Shown here: positions 55,713-64,000 of the stretch, piece by piece | Layout: every line of letters starts with the position of its first letter | How positions within the stretch are numbered: the first letter of the stretch is position 1 | NCBI GenBank assembly: GCA_963750935.1 | Contig: CAVVSR010000012.1 | Location: forward strand, 454,143 to 518,142 | DNA length: 64,000 bases | Reading direction: 5' to 3' | DNA from: JACCXG01 sp963750935 | GTDB taxonomy: Bacteria; Acidobacteriota; Vicinamibacteria; Vicinamibacterales; 2-12-FULL-66-21 | Program-made: the position numbers and the translations under genes | The notes under the pieces: model-generated | The model's database searches: none | Told to the model about the DNA's origin: nothing | Seen by the model: the letters and a program-made list of their open reading frames with translations, nothing else

Positions 55713-56897
55713 CTATCCGTTGTCGGTTGGCCGCAAGACGATGTCGCCCTGCTCGGTCTGGCGTTCGAGCCGTGAGGTGGCGATCGGTTTGCCCTCGGCG
55801 AAGCGGAGTGGGGAGAGCGGGGCGATGTCGAGCGTCGTCGCCTGGCCGTCAAGCAGCAGTTCAGCGATCAGCGAGCCGGTGACTGGCGCGTGCATGACGC
55901 CGTGGCCGGAGAAGCCGGTCGCGACGACGAGGCCGTCGTAGCCGGGGACGGCACCGAGCAGCGGGTGGTGGTCCGGAGTCAGTTCAACCAGCCCGGCCCA
56001 GCCCCCGGTTAGCGGCGCACCGGCCAGCGCCGGGAAGAGTTCGCCAGCCCAGGCAGTGTCGGCCTCGCCGCGCGCCAGGTCGAACGAGTCGTCCCACGGG
56101 TCAGTCCCGGCGATCCCGCCTGAGATACGGATGAGGTCGCCATCGCGGCGGATGTACTCGCCCCGGTCGAAGTCGGCCACGAACGGCATCCGCTTCGGCA
56201 GGCCGCCGGTCTGCGGCGTCAAGTAGATCGCGCGCCGACGTGGAGTTACGGGCAGGTCCAGCCCGATCGTCGCGCTCAGCAGCGGCGACCAGACACCGGC
56301 CGCGAGGATCGTCGTCCCGGCGTAGATCGGCCCCTGATCGGTCTCGACGCCGATCACCCGCTCGCCATCGCGCAGCAGCCGCGTGACGCTGACGCCCTCG
56401 CGAATCTCAATACCGTGATCGCGGACACGTGCCGCCAGCAGGTCCATGAAGCGCACCTGGTCGAAGATCGCGTCGGTCGGGCACCAGGCGGCGACGTGAA
56501 TCCCATCGGTCTGAATCCACGGCCAGCCGCGCTCCAGATCGTCCGGCGACAAGAGGCTGACATCGACACCCAGCGACTGCTGCAAGGCGACGTTTTCGCG
56601 GAACGCCTCAACCTGCTCCTCGGTCCGCGCCAGGATGATGTAGCCAGCCTCGTCGTAGCCGATTGATCCGCCGAGTACCTCCTCGACCTCGCGGAACATC
56701 TGCTGGCTGAGTTGGGTCGAACGGATCGTGAACTCGGTCGAGTATTGCGCCCGCAACCCACCAGCCGCCCGGCCACTGGAGCCTCCTCCCGCTGGCCCCT
56801 GATCAACGACAAGCACGTCCCGCTGTCCACGCCGCCCAAGCTCAAGCGCGATCGCACAGCCGATCGCGCCTGCGCCGACGATCACGACATCTTTCAA
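55713..56897 (-). CDS. FAD-dependent oxidoreductase of the DAO family (sarcosine/glycine oxidase-like)
   Basis: A 394-residue flavoenzyme that would oxidise a secondary amine or amino acid. The N-terminal dinucleotide loop is VVIVGAGAIGCAIALELGRRG, GGGSSGRAAGGLRAQYS follows, and ATGFSGHGVMHAPVTGSLIA near the end is the C-terminal FAD motif. It resembles the beta subunit type of sarcosine oxidase and N-methyl-amino acid oxidases. The start is TTG 56897, with no clear ribosome site; the true start might have been lost, because the next upstream gene is of unlike base composition. With the amidase and the deiminase-fold gene it suggests amine catabolism. Confidence 0.83.
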   Translation of the reverse strand: MKDVVIVGAGAIGCAIALELGRRGQRDVLVVDQGPAGGGSSGRAAGGLRAQYSTEFTIRSTQLSQQMFREVEEVLGGSIGYDEAGYIILARTEEQVEAFRENVALQQSLGVDVSLLSPDDLERGWPWIQTDGIHVAAWCPTDAIFDQVRFMDLLAARVRDHGIEIREGVSVTRLLRDGERVIGVETDQGPIYAGTTILAAGVWSPLLSATIGLDLPVTPRRRAIYLTPQTGGLPKRMPFVADFDRGEYIRRDGDLIRISGGIAGTDPWDDSFDLARGEADTAWAGELFPALAGAPLTGGWAGLVELTPDHHPLLGAVPGYDGLVVATGFSGHGVMHAPVTGSLIAELLLDGQATTLDIAPLSPLRFAEGKPIATSRLERQTEQGDIVLRPTDNG

Positions 56898-56919
56898 TTT
56901 GTCAAGCCGAAGATGGTGC

Positions 56920-57585
56920 TTAACGCTTCCGAAAATGAGAGTTGAATGTCTTCAAGAGCCACAGCTCACCCCGATGCTCAACGAGTTCATTTGACTGGAT
57001 CGCTCTATCAATCGCTTGACCGACAGCCTGTCGAACGCCCCACACGTCAAGCTCTGGTACCACACTCAGGCGAAGTACAACCTCGGAAACGCGGTTGATG
57101 AGTTCTGCTCGACCCAAGTGGCCGTTCGCACGAGTCACGATCGACCGAAGGATCGAACTGATTTCGGAATTGTACGTCAGGGGTTTCCGTTTGCGATGCT
57201 GAGCCGTGTTTGGCTGAGTTCGCTGAGACGGAGTCCTCGGTGATGGCTCTGGTCGCACCTTCCTCGCACGATTTGAACTTGCCGTTGCCCTCTGGCCCGT
57301 CAACGACACCGTCGAAAGCTTTCGAGCTCGCATCCATGACATCGAGCTCGCGCCAGAGGCTGTTGGGAAATTACCGCCGGAGAGTGCACCAGATGACGAT
57401 GACCGCTTTCGCAACTTCTTGGGAGGAGGCGTTGGATTCTTTGATCGAACCGTTGGCGCAACTCCGGTCCACATCTCCCTTTGCGTCCGCACCAGCACGC
57501 CGTTGTTAGATGGCTCGGCCTCGCGCTTCAGTCGACGTTCGTATTCGATACCGCCGTGAGCTCGTTTGTTTGCTCCCAAGGGCAT
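56920..57585 (-). CDS. Uncertain protein with a DUF3320-like C-terminal domain
   Basis: The last 75 residues (NSEISSILRSIVTRANGHLG, RAELINRVSE and AVGQAIDRAIQSNELVEHRG) resemble the winged DUF3320 domain that ends large DNA-helicase-like proteins. The first 145 residues are rich in Arg, Ser and Pro with no recognisable fold. The start follows GAGGAGG by one base. The region has lower GC than its surroundings. It may be the tail of a large helicase gene attached to foreign or shifted sequence, or a small independent gene. Confidence 0.35.
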   Translation of the reverse strand: MPLGANKRAHGGIEYERRLKREAEPSNNGVLVRTQREMWTGVAPTVRSKNPTPPPKKLRKRSSSSGALSGGNFPTASGASSMSWMRARKLSTVSLTGQRATASSNRARKVRPEPSPRTPSQRTQPNTAQHRKRKPLTYNSEISSILRSIVTRANGHLGRAELINRVSEVVLRLSVVPELDVWGVRQAVGQAIDRAIQSNELVEHRGELWLLKTFNSHFRKR

Positions 57586-57678
57586 GCCTCCTCATCCGCA
57601 GTACAGACATAGAGGGGTCTCGTAGTTTTCGAGGGATGCGATGCCTCTCCCGCAATTCATCCCACTTCATCGTTGATA

Positions 57679-57707
57679 TTGACAGTGTACAGTATCACTG
57701 TGATAAC
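57679..57707. promoter_or_regulatory. Candidate overlapping promoters with palindromic operator
   Basis: On the plus strand TTGACA (57679-57684) and GATAAC (57702-57707) are 17 bp apart. On the minus strand TTGAAG and TACACT, also 17 bp apart, would serve the gene starting at 57585. Between them ACAGTG-N8-CACTGT (57682-57701) is a palindrome suited to a dimeric repressor. Confidence 0.35.
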
Positions 57708-57727
57708 TTCAACGAACGTCAGAACAG

Positions 57728-57761
57728 GCGCAATACCTGTACTTGAGGACAGGTATTGCGC
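57728..57761. terminator. 13-bp perfect hairpin
   Basis: GCGCAATACCTGT (57728-57740) pairs with ACAGGTATTGCGC (57749-57761) around ACTTGAGG. It may end the deiminase-fold gene on the minus strand or act as a leader hairpin for the plus-strand promoter just upstream. No long T-run follows. Confidence 0.45.
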
Positions 57762-57816
57762 TTGCATAACAGCTTCTTGCAGCATGGCATTGAACTTGGA
57801 ACCTCGCACAGAGGTT

Positions 57817-58809
57817 TCAGTCACGCACCAACGGCATCGTCGAACAATGGAGGCCGCCACCGTTCTTGTGGCATTCGCTGTAGGGGATCGGGGTGGCTTC
57901 GATGCCGGCGGCGAGAAGGCGTTCGGTGGTGCGGGGGCAGTCGGCGGCGATCAGGACGCGTCCGGGGGCGAGGGTGAGGCAGTTGGTGGCGAAGTTGGCC
58001 TCGGTTGGGTCAACGTCGATCGTCCTGATGTCGAGGTCCTTGAGCGTTTCGAGGAAGGTCCAGGGGAGCTTGTGCGGGGCGATCAGGGCTGTCTTGTGGT
58101 CAACCATCACCAGTTCGCCGTCGATGTGGCAGGACCAGCCGCGACAGTGGACACGCAGTAGCTCGATACCGAGCGTGGCCAGCACCTGCTCGACCTGACG
58201 GGCGCCTTCCTCGTTGCCGCGATGGCCGATCGCGCAGACGGCGTGGGTCTCATCGAGCATCGCGAAGCCGCCGCCCTCGAAGGTGCCGGTGCCGTGGATA
58301 GTTGCGAGAACCGGCATTCCGATCCGCGCCAGTGTCCGAAGGACGTTCAGCTCCTGGCCGCGCCGCATCAGCGGCCCCATCCGGCCAATGATCGCGCCGC
58401 CGGGGACAGTGATCAGCATGTCGCGGGTGAACATCGCGTTGATGTCGTCCGGGCGAGGATCGTCGAGGGTGATGATCTCAACATCGTTGGCGGCCAGCGC
58501 CGCCGTCAGCGCGTCGTGCTCACGCTGCATCTGCTCGATGTCGGGGGCATCCTCGCCCCAGAAGTACCACTTCGCCTCCGGGTGGACGAGCGCCGGTGCG
58601 TCGGGATGACGCATGGTGGGATCGACGGTCCGCAGCTCGTCGCCGGGGCGGTGGACGAGAACAGTCCGCAGGCGGCCAACGTCGTTGAAGACGCCCCAGC
58701 GGCGACCCCAGACGAGTTCCTGCATCTCGGTTGACTCGAACGACGGCTCGGCCTCGCCGTGGAAGTGCTGGTGGACGACCTCAAACTGTTCTTCGGTCCA
58801 GACGCTCAT
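57817..58809 (-). CDS. Arginine deiminase/dimethylarginine hydrolase-fold enzyme
   Basis: A complete 330-residue protein of the amidinotransferase superfamily, which attacks a guanidine group through a cysteine. Catalytic elements seen are NAMFTRD (substrate carboxylate/guanidine contact), GTGTFEGGGFAML with the Glu, CHIDGELVMVD with the His and Asp, and the nucleophile Cys322 in GGGLHCSTMPLVRD. The length and FTRD/HxD pattern suit arginine deiminase or DDAH-like enzymes; the substrate is open. It is divergent from the amidase, with about 150 bp between starts. Confidence 0.87.
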   Translation of the reverse strand: MSVWTEEQFEVVHQHFHGEAEPSFESTEMQELVWGRRWGVFNDVGRLRTVLVHRPGDELRTVDPTMRHPDAPALVHPEAKWYFWGEDAPDIEQMQREHDALTAALAANDVEIITLDDPRPDDINAMFTRDMLITVPGGAIIGRMGPLMRRGQELNVLRTLARIGMPVLATIHGTGTFEGGGFAMLDETHAVCAIGHRGNEEGARQVEQVLATLGIELLRVHCRGWSCHIDGELVMVDHKTALIAPHKLPWTFLETLKDLDIRTIDVDPTEANFATNCLTLAPGRVLIAADCPRTTERLLAAGIEATPIPYSECHKNGGGLHCSTMPLVRD

Positions 58810-58956
58810 AGGTGCGCTCCTTGTGCCATGTGATGGGTGATGCGTGACGCGGTGGATGGTACGGGGTCAGATGCGCGTCCGCAACGGGTAGACTCCACCG
58901 CTTGTCAGTCCTGATTCATGCCCTGACAATCGGATTGAAACGAACAGGAGGCGGCG

Positions 58957-60330
58957 ATGGCAGGGCTGGCATTTGAGCCAATGTACGTTGTGGCGGAGCG
59001 AGTCGCGCGGCGGGAGGTGTCGCCGGTCGAACTGGTCGAAGCAGCACTGGAGCGAGTGGCGGCGGACGGCGAGCGCCTGAACCCGTTCATCACGCTGACG
59101 ACTGCTCTGGCGCGGGAGATGGCGCGTGAGGCGGAACGGGAGATCGGGCAGGGGACATATCGTGGACCGCTGCATGGCATCCCGGTCGTCCTGAAGGATC
59201 TGTTGCAGACGCGCGGAGTGCGGACAACGGGCGGGTCACGGATTCTGGCCGACTCGGTGCCCGAGGAGGACTCGACGGTCGTCAGGCTGCTGCGCGAGGC
59301 TGGCGCGGTCTTCGTCGGCAAGACCGGGATGCCGGAGTTCGCCGTCCTGCCGAGTTCAGCGAACCCGTTCTATGGACCTGTCCGCAATCCGTGGGACGAG
59401 ACGCGCGACACTGGTGGCTCCAGCAGCGGGACAGCGGCAGCGATCACGGCCGGGATGGCGTGGTGCGGTCCCGGCTCCGACACTGGAGGCTCGATCCGGA
59501 TACCGGCTGCTGCCTGTGGAATCGTCGGGCTGAAGCCAACCTGGGGGCGCGTGTCACTGCGCGGCGTCCTGCCGCTCTGCGCGATGATGGACCACGTCGG
59601 GCCGATGGCACGGACGGTTCGCGACACGGCGCTGCTGATGCAGGTGCTTGCCGGCTACGACCGGGAGGACAGCTATTCGCGTGATGCGCCAGTCGACGAC
59701 TACGTGAGCCGGTTGGAAGACGGTATCTCCGGGCTGCGCGTCGCCTGGCTCGTCGAAGATGGGCATGGGCCAATCGACGCCACGATCCTGGCGACTGTTG
59801 AGCGTGGAATTGGAACGTTGCAGGCAGCTGGTGCGGAGATCATCGAGGTCGCGATGCCGTTCCTCGACGAGTTGCTCTGGGAGGTCTTGCCGCCGCTGGA
59901 GCAGGCCGAAGCAGCGGCTGACTACGAGGACTGGCTGCGCGAACGGCCGGACGACTTCTCCGACGAGTTCCGGACCTTTGCCGAGGCAGGGATGCGGCTA
60001 CGTGCAACCGACATTGTTCGCACACGGCGGCAGATGCAGCATGGTCTCCATCAGGTCGAGCGGATGCTGGAAGGGTACGATCTCGTCGTCTCGCCGACGC
60101 TGTCCATGTACCCGCCCCAGGCCGGCGTCGACGACATCGAACTCGTTCGGCTGACCTGCCTCTGGGACAACAACGGCTGGCCGGCCATCTCGGTCCCCGT
60201 CGGGTTGAGCGAGTCGGGGCTGCCAATCGGGTTCCAGATCGTCGCCCGGCCGTGGCAGGAAGAACTCGTCCTGCGGGCGGCGCGCGTCATCGAGCGAGAG
60301 CATGCACTGTCATTTCCGCCGGGCAGCTGA
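58957..60330 (+). CDS. Amidase-signature family hydrolase
   Basis: A complete 457-residue enzyme that hydrolyses amide bonds. The Ser-cisSer-Lys triad is visible: Lys80 (PVVLKD), the cis-Ser155 in DTGGSSSGTA, and nucleophile Ser179 in GSDTGGSIRIPAA. GIVGLKPTWGRVS and HVGPMARTV follow, standard for the family. AGGAGG stands 6 bp before the ATG at 58957. Similar proteins cleave amides or act as GatA; no GatB or GatC gene is nearby, so a catabolic amidase is preferred. Confidence 0.9.
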   Translation: MAGLAFEPMYVVAERVARREVSPVELVEAALERVAADGERLNPFITLTTALAREMAREAEREIGQGTYRGPLHGIPVVLKDLLQTRGVRTTGGSRILADSVPEEDSTVVRLLREAGAVFVGKTGMPEFAVLPSSANPFYGPVRNPWDETRDTGGSSSGTAAAITAGMAWCGPGSDTGGSIRIPAAACGIVGLKPTWGRVSLRGVLPLCAMMDHVGPMARTVRDTALLMQVLAGYDREDSYSRDAPVDDYVSRLEDGISGLRVAWLVEDGHGPIDATILATVERGIGTLQAAGAEIIEVAMPFLDELLWEVLPPLEQAEAAADYEDWLRERPDDFSDEFRTFAEAGMRLRATDIVRTRRQMQHGLHQVERMLEGYDLVVSPTLSMYPPQAGVDDIELVRLTCLWDNNGWPAISVPVGLSESGLPIGFQIVARPWQEELVLRAARVIEREHALSFPPGS

Positions 60331-60343
60331 GTGGCCGTGCGAA

Positions 60344-60385
60344 CGCGAAGAGACCTCCAGGGAGCCACCCGGAGGTCTCTTCGCG
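60344..60385 (+). terminator. Rho-independent-type terminator of the amidase gene
   Basis: A perfect 15-bp stem, CGCGAAGAGACCTCC (60344-60358) with GGAGGTCTCTTCGCG (60371-60385), and the loop AGGGAGCCACCC. It begins 13 bp after the amidase stop. No T-run follows. Confidence 0.75.
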
Positions 60386-60542
60386 TAACGGGGTGTGATA
60401 GAGGAGGAAAACGAGGAACCTTCTGCCCTTCCCGCGCAGGCTGAAGGAATTCGTCGCTCCGCCAGGATGCCGCCTGGACAGCGCGTTCCACCCATAATGG
60501 GCCTCAACCCCTTCGCTCGGCATGTACCAAAAGATACATTCG

Positions 60543-60607
60543 AGGGAACAGGGGACAGGAGTTCGATGACAGGCGGCCAACTCCTGTTCCCTATCCCCTG
60601 TTCCCTA
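60543..60607. repeat. Inverted AGGGAAC/GTTCCCT heptamer arrays
   Basis: AGGGAAC-AGGGGAC-AGGAGTT (60543-60563) faces GTTCCCT-type units (60579-60607) around a 15-nt loop. Period is 7 bp. It is the only heptamer array in the right-hand part of the window. The rest of the gap 60,331-60,640 is terminators. Confidence 0.7.
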
Positions 60608-60611
60608 CAGC

Positions 60612-60642
60612 GAGACCTCCGGGGAGCCAGCCCGGAGGTCTC
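60612..60642 (-). terminator. Terminator hairpin of the peptide-binding protein gene, sister of the amidase terminator
   Basis: GAGACCTCCGGG (60612-60623) pairs perfectly with CCCGGAGGTCTC (60631-60642). It shares AGACCTCC, GGAGCCA and CCCGGAGGTCT with the amidase terminator 250 bp away, so the two probably derive from one repeated hairpin. Confidence 0.65.
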
Positions 60643-60699
60643 AAGGGGTGTGAGGATGGAGTATTCGCTTTGGCGGGGCCGCCGCTTGCGGCCGACACT

Positions 60700-62686
60700 C
60701 CAGCGATGGCTCTGGGACTATTCTTCGAAGACCAGTTCGCGATGTTGCGGACATCCGGTGTCCACGGCGAGTTGCCGATGCTGTCGAAGCCACCAGCCGG
60801 TTGCTATGGGCGACGACCGCCTTGCGGAACACCAGCGGGATGACGGCGACATCGTTGACGACGGCGTCGTTCATGCCGTGGAAGAGTTCGGCTTGTCGGT
60901 CGGGATCGAGCTCGACCAGCGCTTGGGTCCAGAAGTCGTTGTACTCCTGGCTGACCCATCTCCCGTAGTTCGTGCCGGACCACTCGTTGGCTTGCTGGGC
61001 CAGGTCGTTGGCGGGGTCGTCGGACTTGAACGAGGTCATGTAGTCGAGGACCGGGTAGGGGACGGTCGGGCCGTTGGTGAACATCTCGAAGTCGGCGTAG
61101 AAGTGGCTGGCCGTGTCCGGGTTGCCGGCGTCGGACGAGAAATAGACACCAGCGTCAATCGACTTGAGCTCAACCCGCGCGCCCATCTGCTCCCAAGACT
61201 GCTTGATGACCTCCTGCGTTTTTGACGGACCGGGTTGATCGATGTCTGATAGAGCACCGATAGCTCCTCGCCGTCCTTCGGCGGACGTCGCCGTCCATCG
61301 TCCAGCCAGCCTCGTCGAGCAACGCGCCGGCCTTCTCGAGGCTGTACTCGTAGGTCGTGTTGGGCGAGACAAAGACCGGCGGCGCATTAAGCGTGTTAGG
61401 CGTCGCAACGCCACCCTCGCCGTAGAACTGAGAGGCGATCGTCTCGCGGTCAGACGCCAGCGCGAACGCCTGGCGCACATTCAGGTCGGACAGGAACGGG
61501 TGCTGGGTCGTCGGCTCGGCTCGCGCGCCATCGACCTCCGTGCGCGGGTCGGCGAACTGAATATAGATCTGCTCGCTGCTGGTGCCGTCGCTGTAGAGGA
61601 CGACACCGGCGTCTCCATCAGCTTCGATCTCCGTTAATACTGTTGATTCGACCTGGAGGTTCCAAGCCCAGTCCGTCTCGTCGGTCTGGACGGCTGCCCT
61701 GGCGGCTGAGACAGCATCTCCACCGCCTTTGAACTCGACGCGCTGGAAGTAGGGCTTATCCGCTTCGCGGTAATTCTCGTTCATCTCGAAGAGGATGACA
61801 TCGCCGGGGCGGAACTCGGCCACCTTGTACGGACCGGTCCCGACCGGGTTGAGGTTGAAGGCAGCGTTGCGAGCCTCGGCGCCCATGAAGTCCTGTAGCA
61901 GGTGCTTCGGCAACACCTGGCCGCCGAAGCCCGTCGAGAAGACGCCGAACGAGGCCGGGGCGGGGTTGGCGAACTGGAGCGTGACCGTCAGGTCATCGAT
62001 GACCTCGACGGCGGTGACCGGGATGTAGGCAGCGTTGGTCGTCGTGCTGGCGGCGACATCGACGGTGGATTCCGAGGTCGAACTCGGACGTCCTCGGCGC
62101 GGACGGCTCGCCGTCCGACCGACGACGCCCTCCTCCGAGGCGCTCTAGGCGTCGTTGTGCCGTCCTCGGAGATGCCGCCGTTCTCGACGTTGGGACCACG
62201 GAGGCCAGCACCGGGATGATGTTCCCGTCGCCATCGACGTCAATCGACGGTTCGAGGACGAGACTGGCGGCGGCGGAGTCCTTCGCGCCCTGCGAGAAGG
62301 CGGGTTCAGGGGGTCGCGCCTGCCAGTAGAGGATGCGCAGCAGGTCGGCGACGCCGCGTCCCGGCCCGTCATCTCATCGTCGTCCGCCATTTCGGTCGGC
62401 TCGTCGTCCATGCTGGCTCTTGGGTCTCTTCCGGCTCCACACCGGCCATGGTCTCGGTCGGCTGGGCGCTCCCGCGGTCCGATCATGTCGCTGTTGGGTC
62501 GGTGCTGGCCGTCGTTGCGGTTGGGTCAGCGGTGTCATCGCCATCGTCATCATCGCCACCGCAGGCCGCCAGCAGCCCAGCGATGACCGGCGCGCTCAGA
62601 CCAAGGATCGCCGCGCGTTTCAGCACGTCACGGCGGCTGAGCCGTCCTTCGAGCGCCATCCGGCGCAGTTGGTCTAGCTGGTCCAT
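60700..62686 (-). CDS. Family 5 (peptide/nickel-type) substrate-binding lipoprotein (several frameshifts)
   Basis: The start at 62686 gives a Tat-like and lipoprotein signal, SRRDVLKRAAILGLSAPVIA then LLAAC. After an Asp/Thr-rich linker another frame reads VADLLRILYWQARPPEPAFS and SLVLEPSIDVDGDGNIIPVL, the family's N-terminal lobe. The middle (VGTGPYKVAEFRPGDVILFE, LNVRQAFALASDRETIASQF) and the end (NDVAVIPLVFRKAVVAHSNR, then WTPDVRNIANWSS in another frame) complete a periplasmic peptide/opine-type binding protein of about 640 residues. Frames change near 62,480, 62,170, 62,090, 61,280, 61,230 and 60,785. The exact C-terminus is uncertain. No permease genes are visible. Confidence 0.75.
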
Positions 62687-62958
62687 CGGATTGTTCCCTC
62701 TCTCCAGCGATGCTCAGACGGCATCAACGTTCGTGTCTGTGCCCGGCAAGCCCAGGTGTGTGACGTGTCCCAGCTAGGGGTCAACCGGGCAATCTGTCGT
62801 GTATCGAAGGGAACAAATGTGACCGAAGGGTGGGTGCCAGCTTGCCGCGAGGACATGCTTCGCGTTTCGCGTTCGCTACCCAGGCAGGCACTCGCCACTG
62901 CATCCCGATTCGCGTCCGCGAACGTCCGGGGCTATCATCTGTGAGCAGATATCTCACG

Positions 62959-63816
62959 ATGCGGAGGGGGCAGAATCTGGCCGAACTCGTAGCAATCGGG
63001 CTGGTAGCGATCGGCGCGGGGACTCTCGGGACGATGCTCGGGCTCGGCGGGGGCGTGATCTCGTCCCTGTCCTGACGCTGATCTTTCGGATCGAGCTCGA
63101 GACAGCCGTCGCGGCCAGCGCGATCGCAGTCGTCGCCAACTCGGTTTCCGGATCGGGCGTCTACCTGGAGCGCGACTGACGAACTGCGGCTGGCGCTGAT
63201 ACTGCTCGTCTCGATGACCGCCGGAGCGCTGGCCGGAGGACTGCTGGTTGTCTCGCTGCCGGATGCTGAAAACGAGAGCTCGTTCGCGCTGCTGCTGTTC
63301 TACGTCGCCTATGTGATGGCCAGGCGCCTGCGCCCCGGCCATCGCAGCTTCGAGCGTCGAGATTGTTCTGCCACCAGACCCACACCGGCTCGCCGGCCGG
63401 TACCAGGACTTGTCGGTCAATGAGATCGTCAATTACGTGCCGCGGAAGCTCAGCATCGGTGTTCCGGTTCCGTCGCTGGCCGGCGTCGCGTCCGGAATGT
63501 TCGGGATCGGCGGCGGGCCGATTACGGTGCGTCATTGTTGACGCTGGTGATGGGTGTGCCGGTCAAGGCGGCAGCCAGCACAAGCTCATTCATGGTTGGA
63601 TTGACTGCCTCGGCATCGGCGATCATCTTGATGACACCCACTGCTTCGTCAACCCACGAGTCACCGTCGCGGCCGTCTTCGGGATCATTATTGGCGCGCG
63701 GCTTGGAGCGCGGGTCTCTCGCCAGAATCCATCCTGCACGCCTGACCCAGGTCTTCGTCGTCGTCCTGCTGATACTGGGAGTGTCCGATGGGCCTGCAGG
63801 GAATCGGAGTCTTCTG
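62959..63816 (+). pseudogene. TauE/SafE (TSUP) family permease, several frameshifts
   Basis: Pieces in different frames give a typical TSUP protein: LVAIGLVAIGAGTLGTMLGL and GLGGGV at the start, LETAVAASAIAVVANSVSGS, LALILLVSMTAGALAGGLLV, LALLLFYVAYVMARR-like sequence, and the second half repeat SLAGVASGMFGIGGGPI followed by PVKAAASTSSFMVGLTASAS. The family moves sulphite, sulphoacetate or other organosulphur anions. At least five frame changes occur in 860 bp, so as written the gene is broken; whether by errors or decay cannot be told. Confidence 0.65.
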
Positions 63817-64000
63817 ATGCAGCATGACCAGACGCAGGGCGCGGTTCGCCGGCAGACCGGCCTTGATCGCAGGATCGTTCGTGTCATGAACGTCGGATTC
63901 GTCATCGCGATCGGGCTGATGCTGACCGGCCTGATGATTGGGCTGATCACCGGCGAGCACGTCCGCGAAGACGAGGGAGAGGTCCTGCGCGATGTCCTGC
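63817..64000 (+). CDS. DUF1634-like membrane protein, 5' part
   Basis: The frame opens at ATG 63817 and runs off the window after 61 codons. It shows a basic N-terminus, one transmembrane helix (VGFVIAIGLMLTGLMIGLIT) and then GEHVREDEGEV. DUF1634 genes usually follow TSUP permease genes, as here, and the two products are thought to work together. The assignment rests on the neighbour and on the topology. Confidence 0.55.
   Translation, partial: MQHDQTQGAVRRQTGLDRRIVRVMNVGFVIAIGLMLTGLMIGLITGEHVREDEGEVLRDVL

Noticed and set aside
57210..57560. Possible plus-strand protein opposite the DUF3320-like gene (it reads FRARIHDIELAPEAVGKL)
   Set aside because: It has no start codon after an in-frame stop near 57,228, no ribosome site and no recognisable family.
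1..64000. tRNA, rRNA or known riboswitch
   Set aside because: I looked for cloverleaf-like sequences, TPsiC motifs and conserved riboswitch cores and recognised none; a covariance-model search would be needed to exclude them.

Overview
The window looks like a metagenome-type contig made of two unlike parts. From 1 to about 54,350 it resembles Acidobacteriota, probably a Vicinamibacteria-like soil lineage. This is inferred from several family signatures: two ADOP-type MacB/FtsX permeases (one translationally coupled to a PadR regulator), two VWFA-related proteins of the acidobacterial type, an Oar-like TonB receptor with an N-terminal carboxypeptidase-regulatory domain, and many PQQ/cytochrome c exported enzymes. 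From about 54,350 to 64,000 the genes (ABC exporter membrane domain, DAO-family FAD oxidoreductase, arginine deiminase-fold enzyme, amidase, family 5 peptide-binding lipoprotein, TauE/SafE permease with DUF1634) look more like Chloroflexota. A kinase-BRCT gene and an ABC transporter gene are both cut at the same point, so a chimeric join is the simplest reading.

Layout. 1-2.9 kb: molybdenum hydroxylase pair (IorB/IorA type). 3.4-9.8 kb: TPR protein, a large TonB/Oar receptor, a methyltransferase-like protein. 9.9-13.7 kb: quinoprotein-like propeller, GntR/LacI-type regulator divergent from a HAD phosphatase and a small membrane protein. 13.8-19.4 kb: ADOP permease, then a malonyl-CoA synthetase (MatB-like) and a MatC-like dicarboxylate carrier. 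19.5-23.3 kb: cytochrome c and a PQQ alcohol dehydrogenase in an overlapping pair, then a TIM-barrel isomerase-like protein. 23.6-33.2 kb: a 4.29-kb direct tandem duplication carrying the end of an FMN hydroxyacid dehydrogenase, a VWFA protein, an SDR and most of a GH88 unsaturated glucuronyl hydrolase. 33.4-36.6 kb: alpha/beta hydrolase, SDR, cupin, membrane protein. 37.0-42.8 kb: two tandem paralogues with Asp-box propeller repeats followed by FG-GAP-like repeats. 43.1-53.8 kb: gamma-glutamyltransferase, a 1,288-residue DUF6807/PVC-dehydrogenase/cytochrome c fusion, PadR plus ADOP permease, and an apiosidase-like glycosidase. 54-64 kb: the Chloroflexota-like part, read as amine, amide and peptide uptake and catabolism.

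Two properties run through the whole window. First, many genes carry single-base frameshifts (at least 25 by my reading), which fits uncorrected indel errors better than mass gene decay. Second, intergenic gaps are filled with imperfect tandem repeats whose units differ in sequence but nearly always have a 7-bp period; many form inverted pairs around a short loop. Together with long foldback sequences (42.88-43.13 kb, 52.02-52.08 kb, 55.61-55.71 kb) these repeats are the most unusual feature here.
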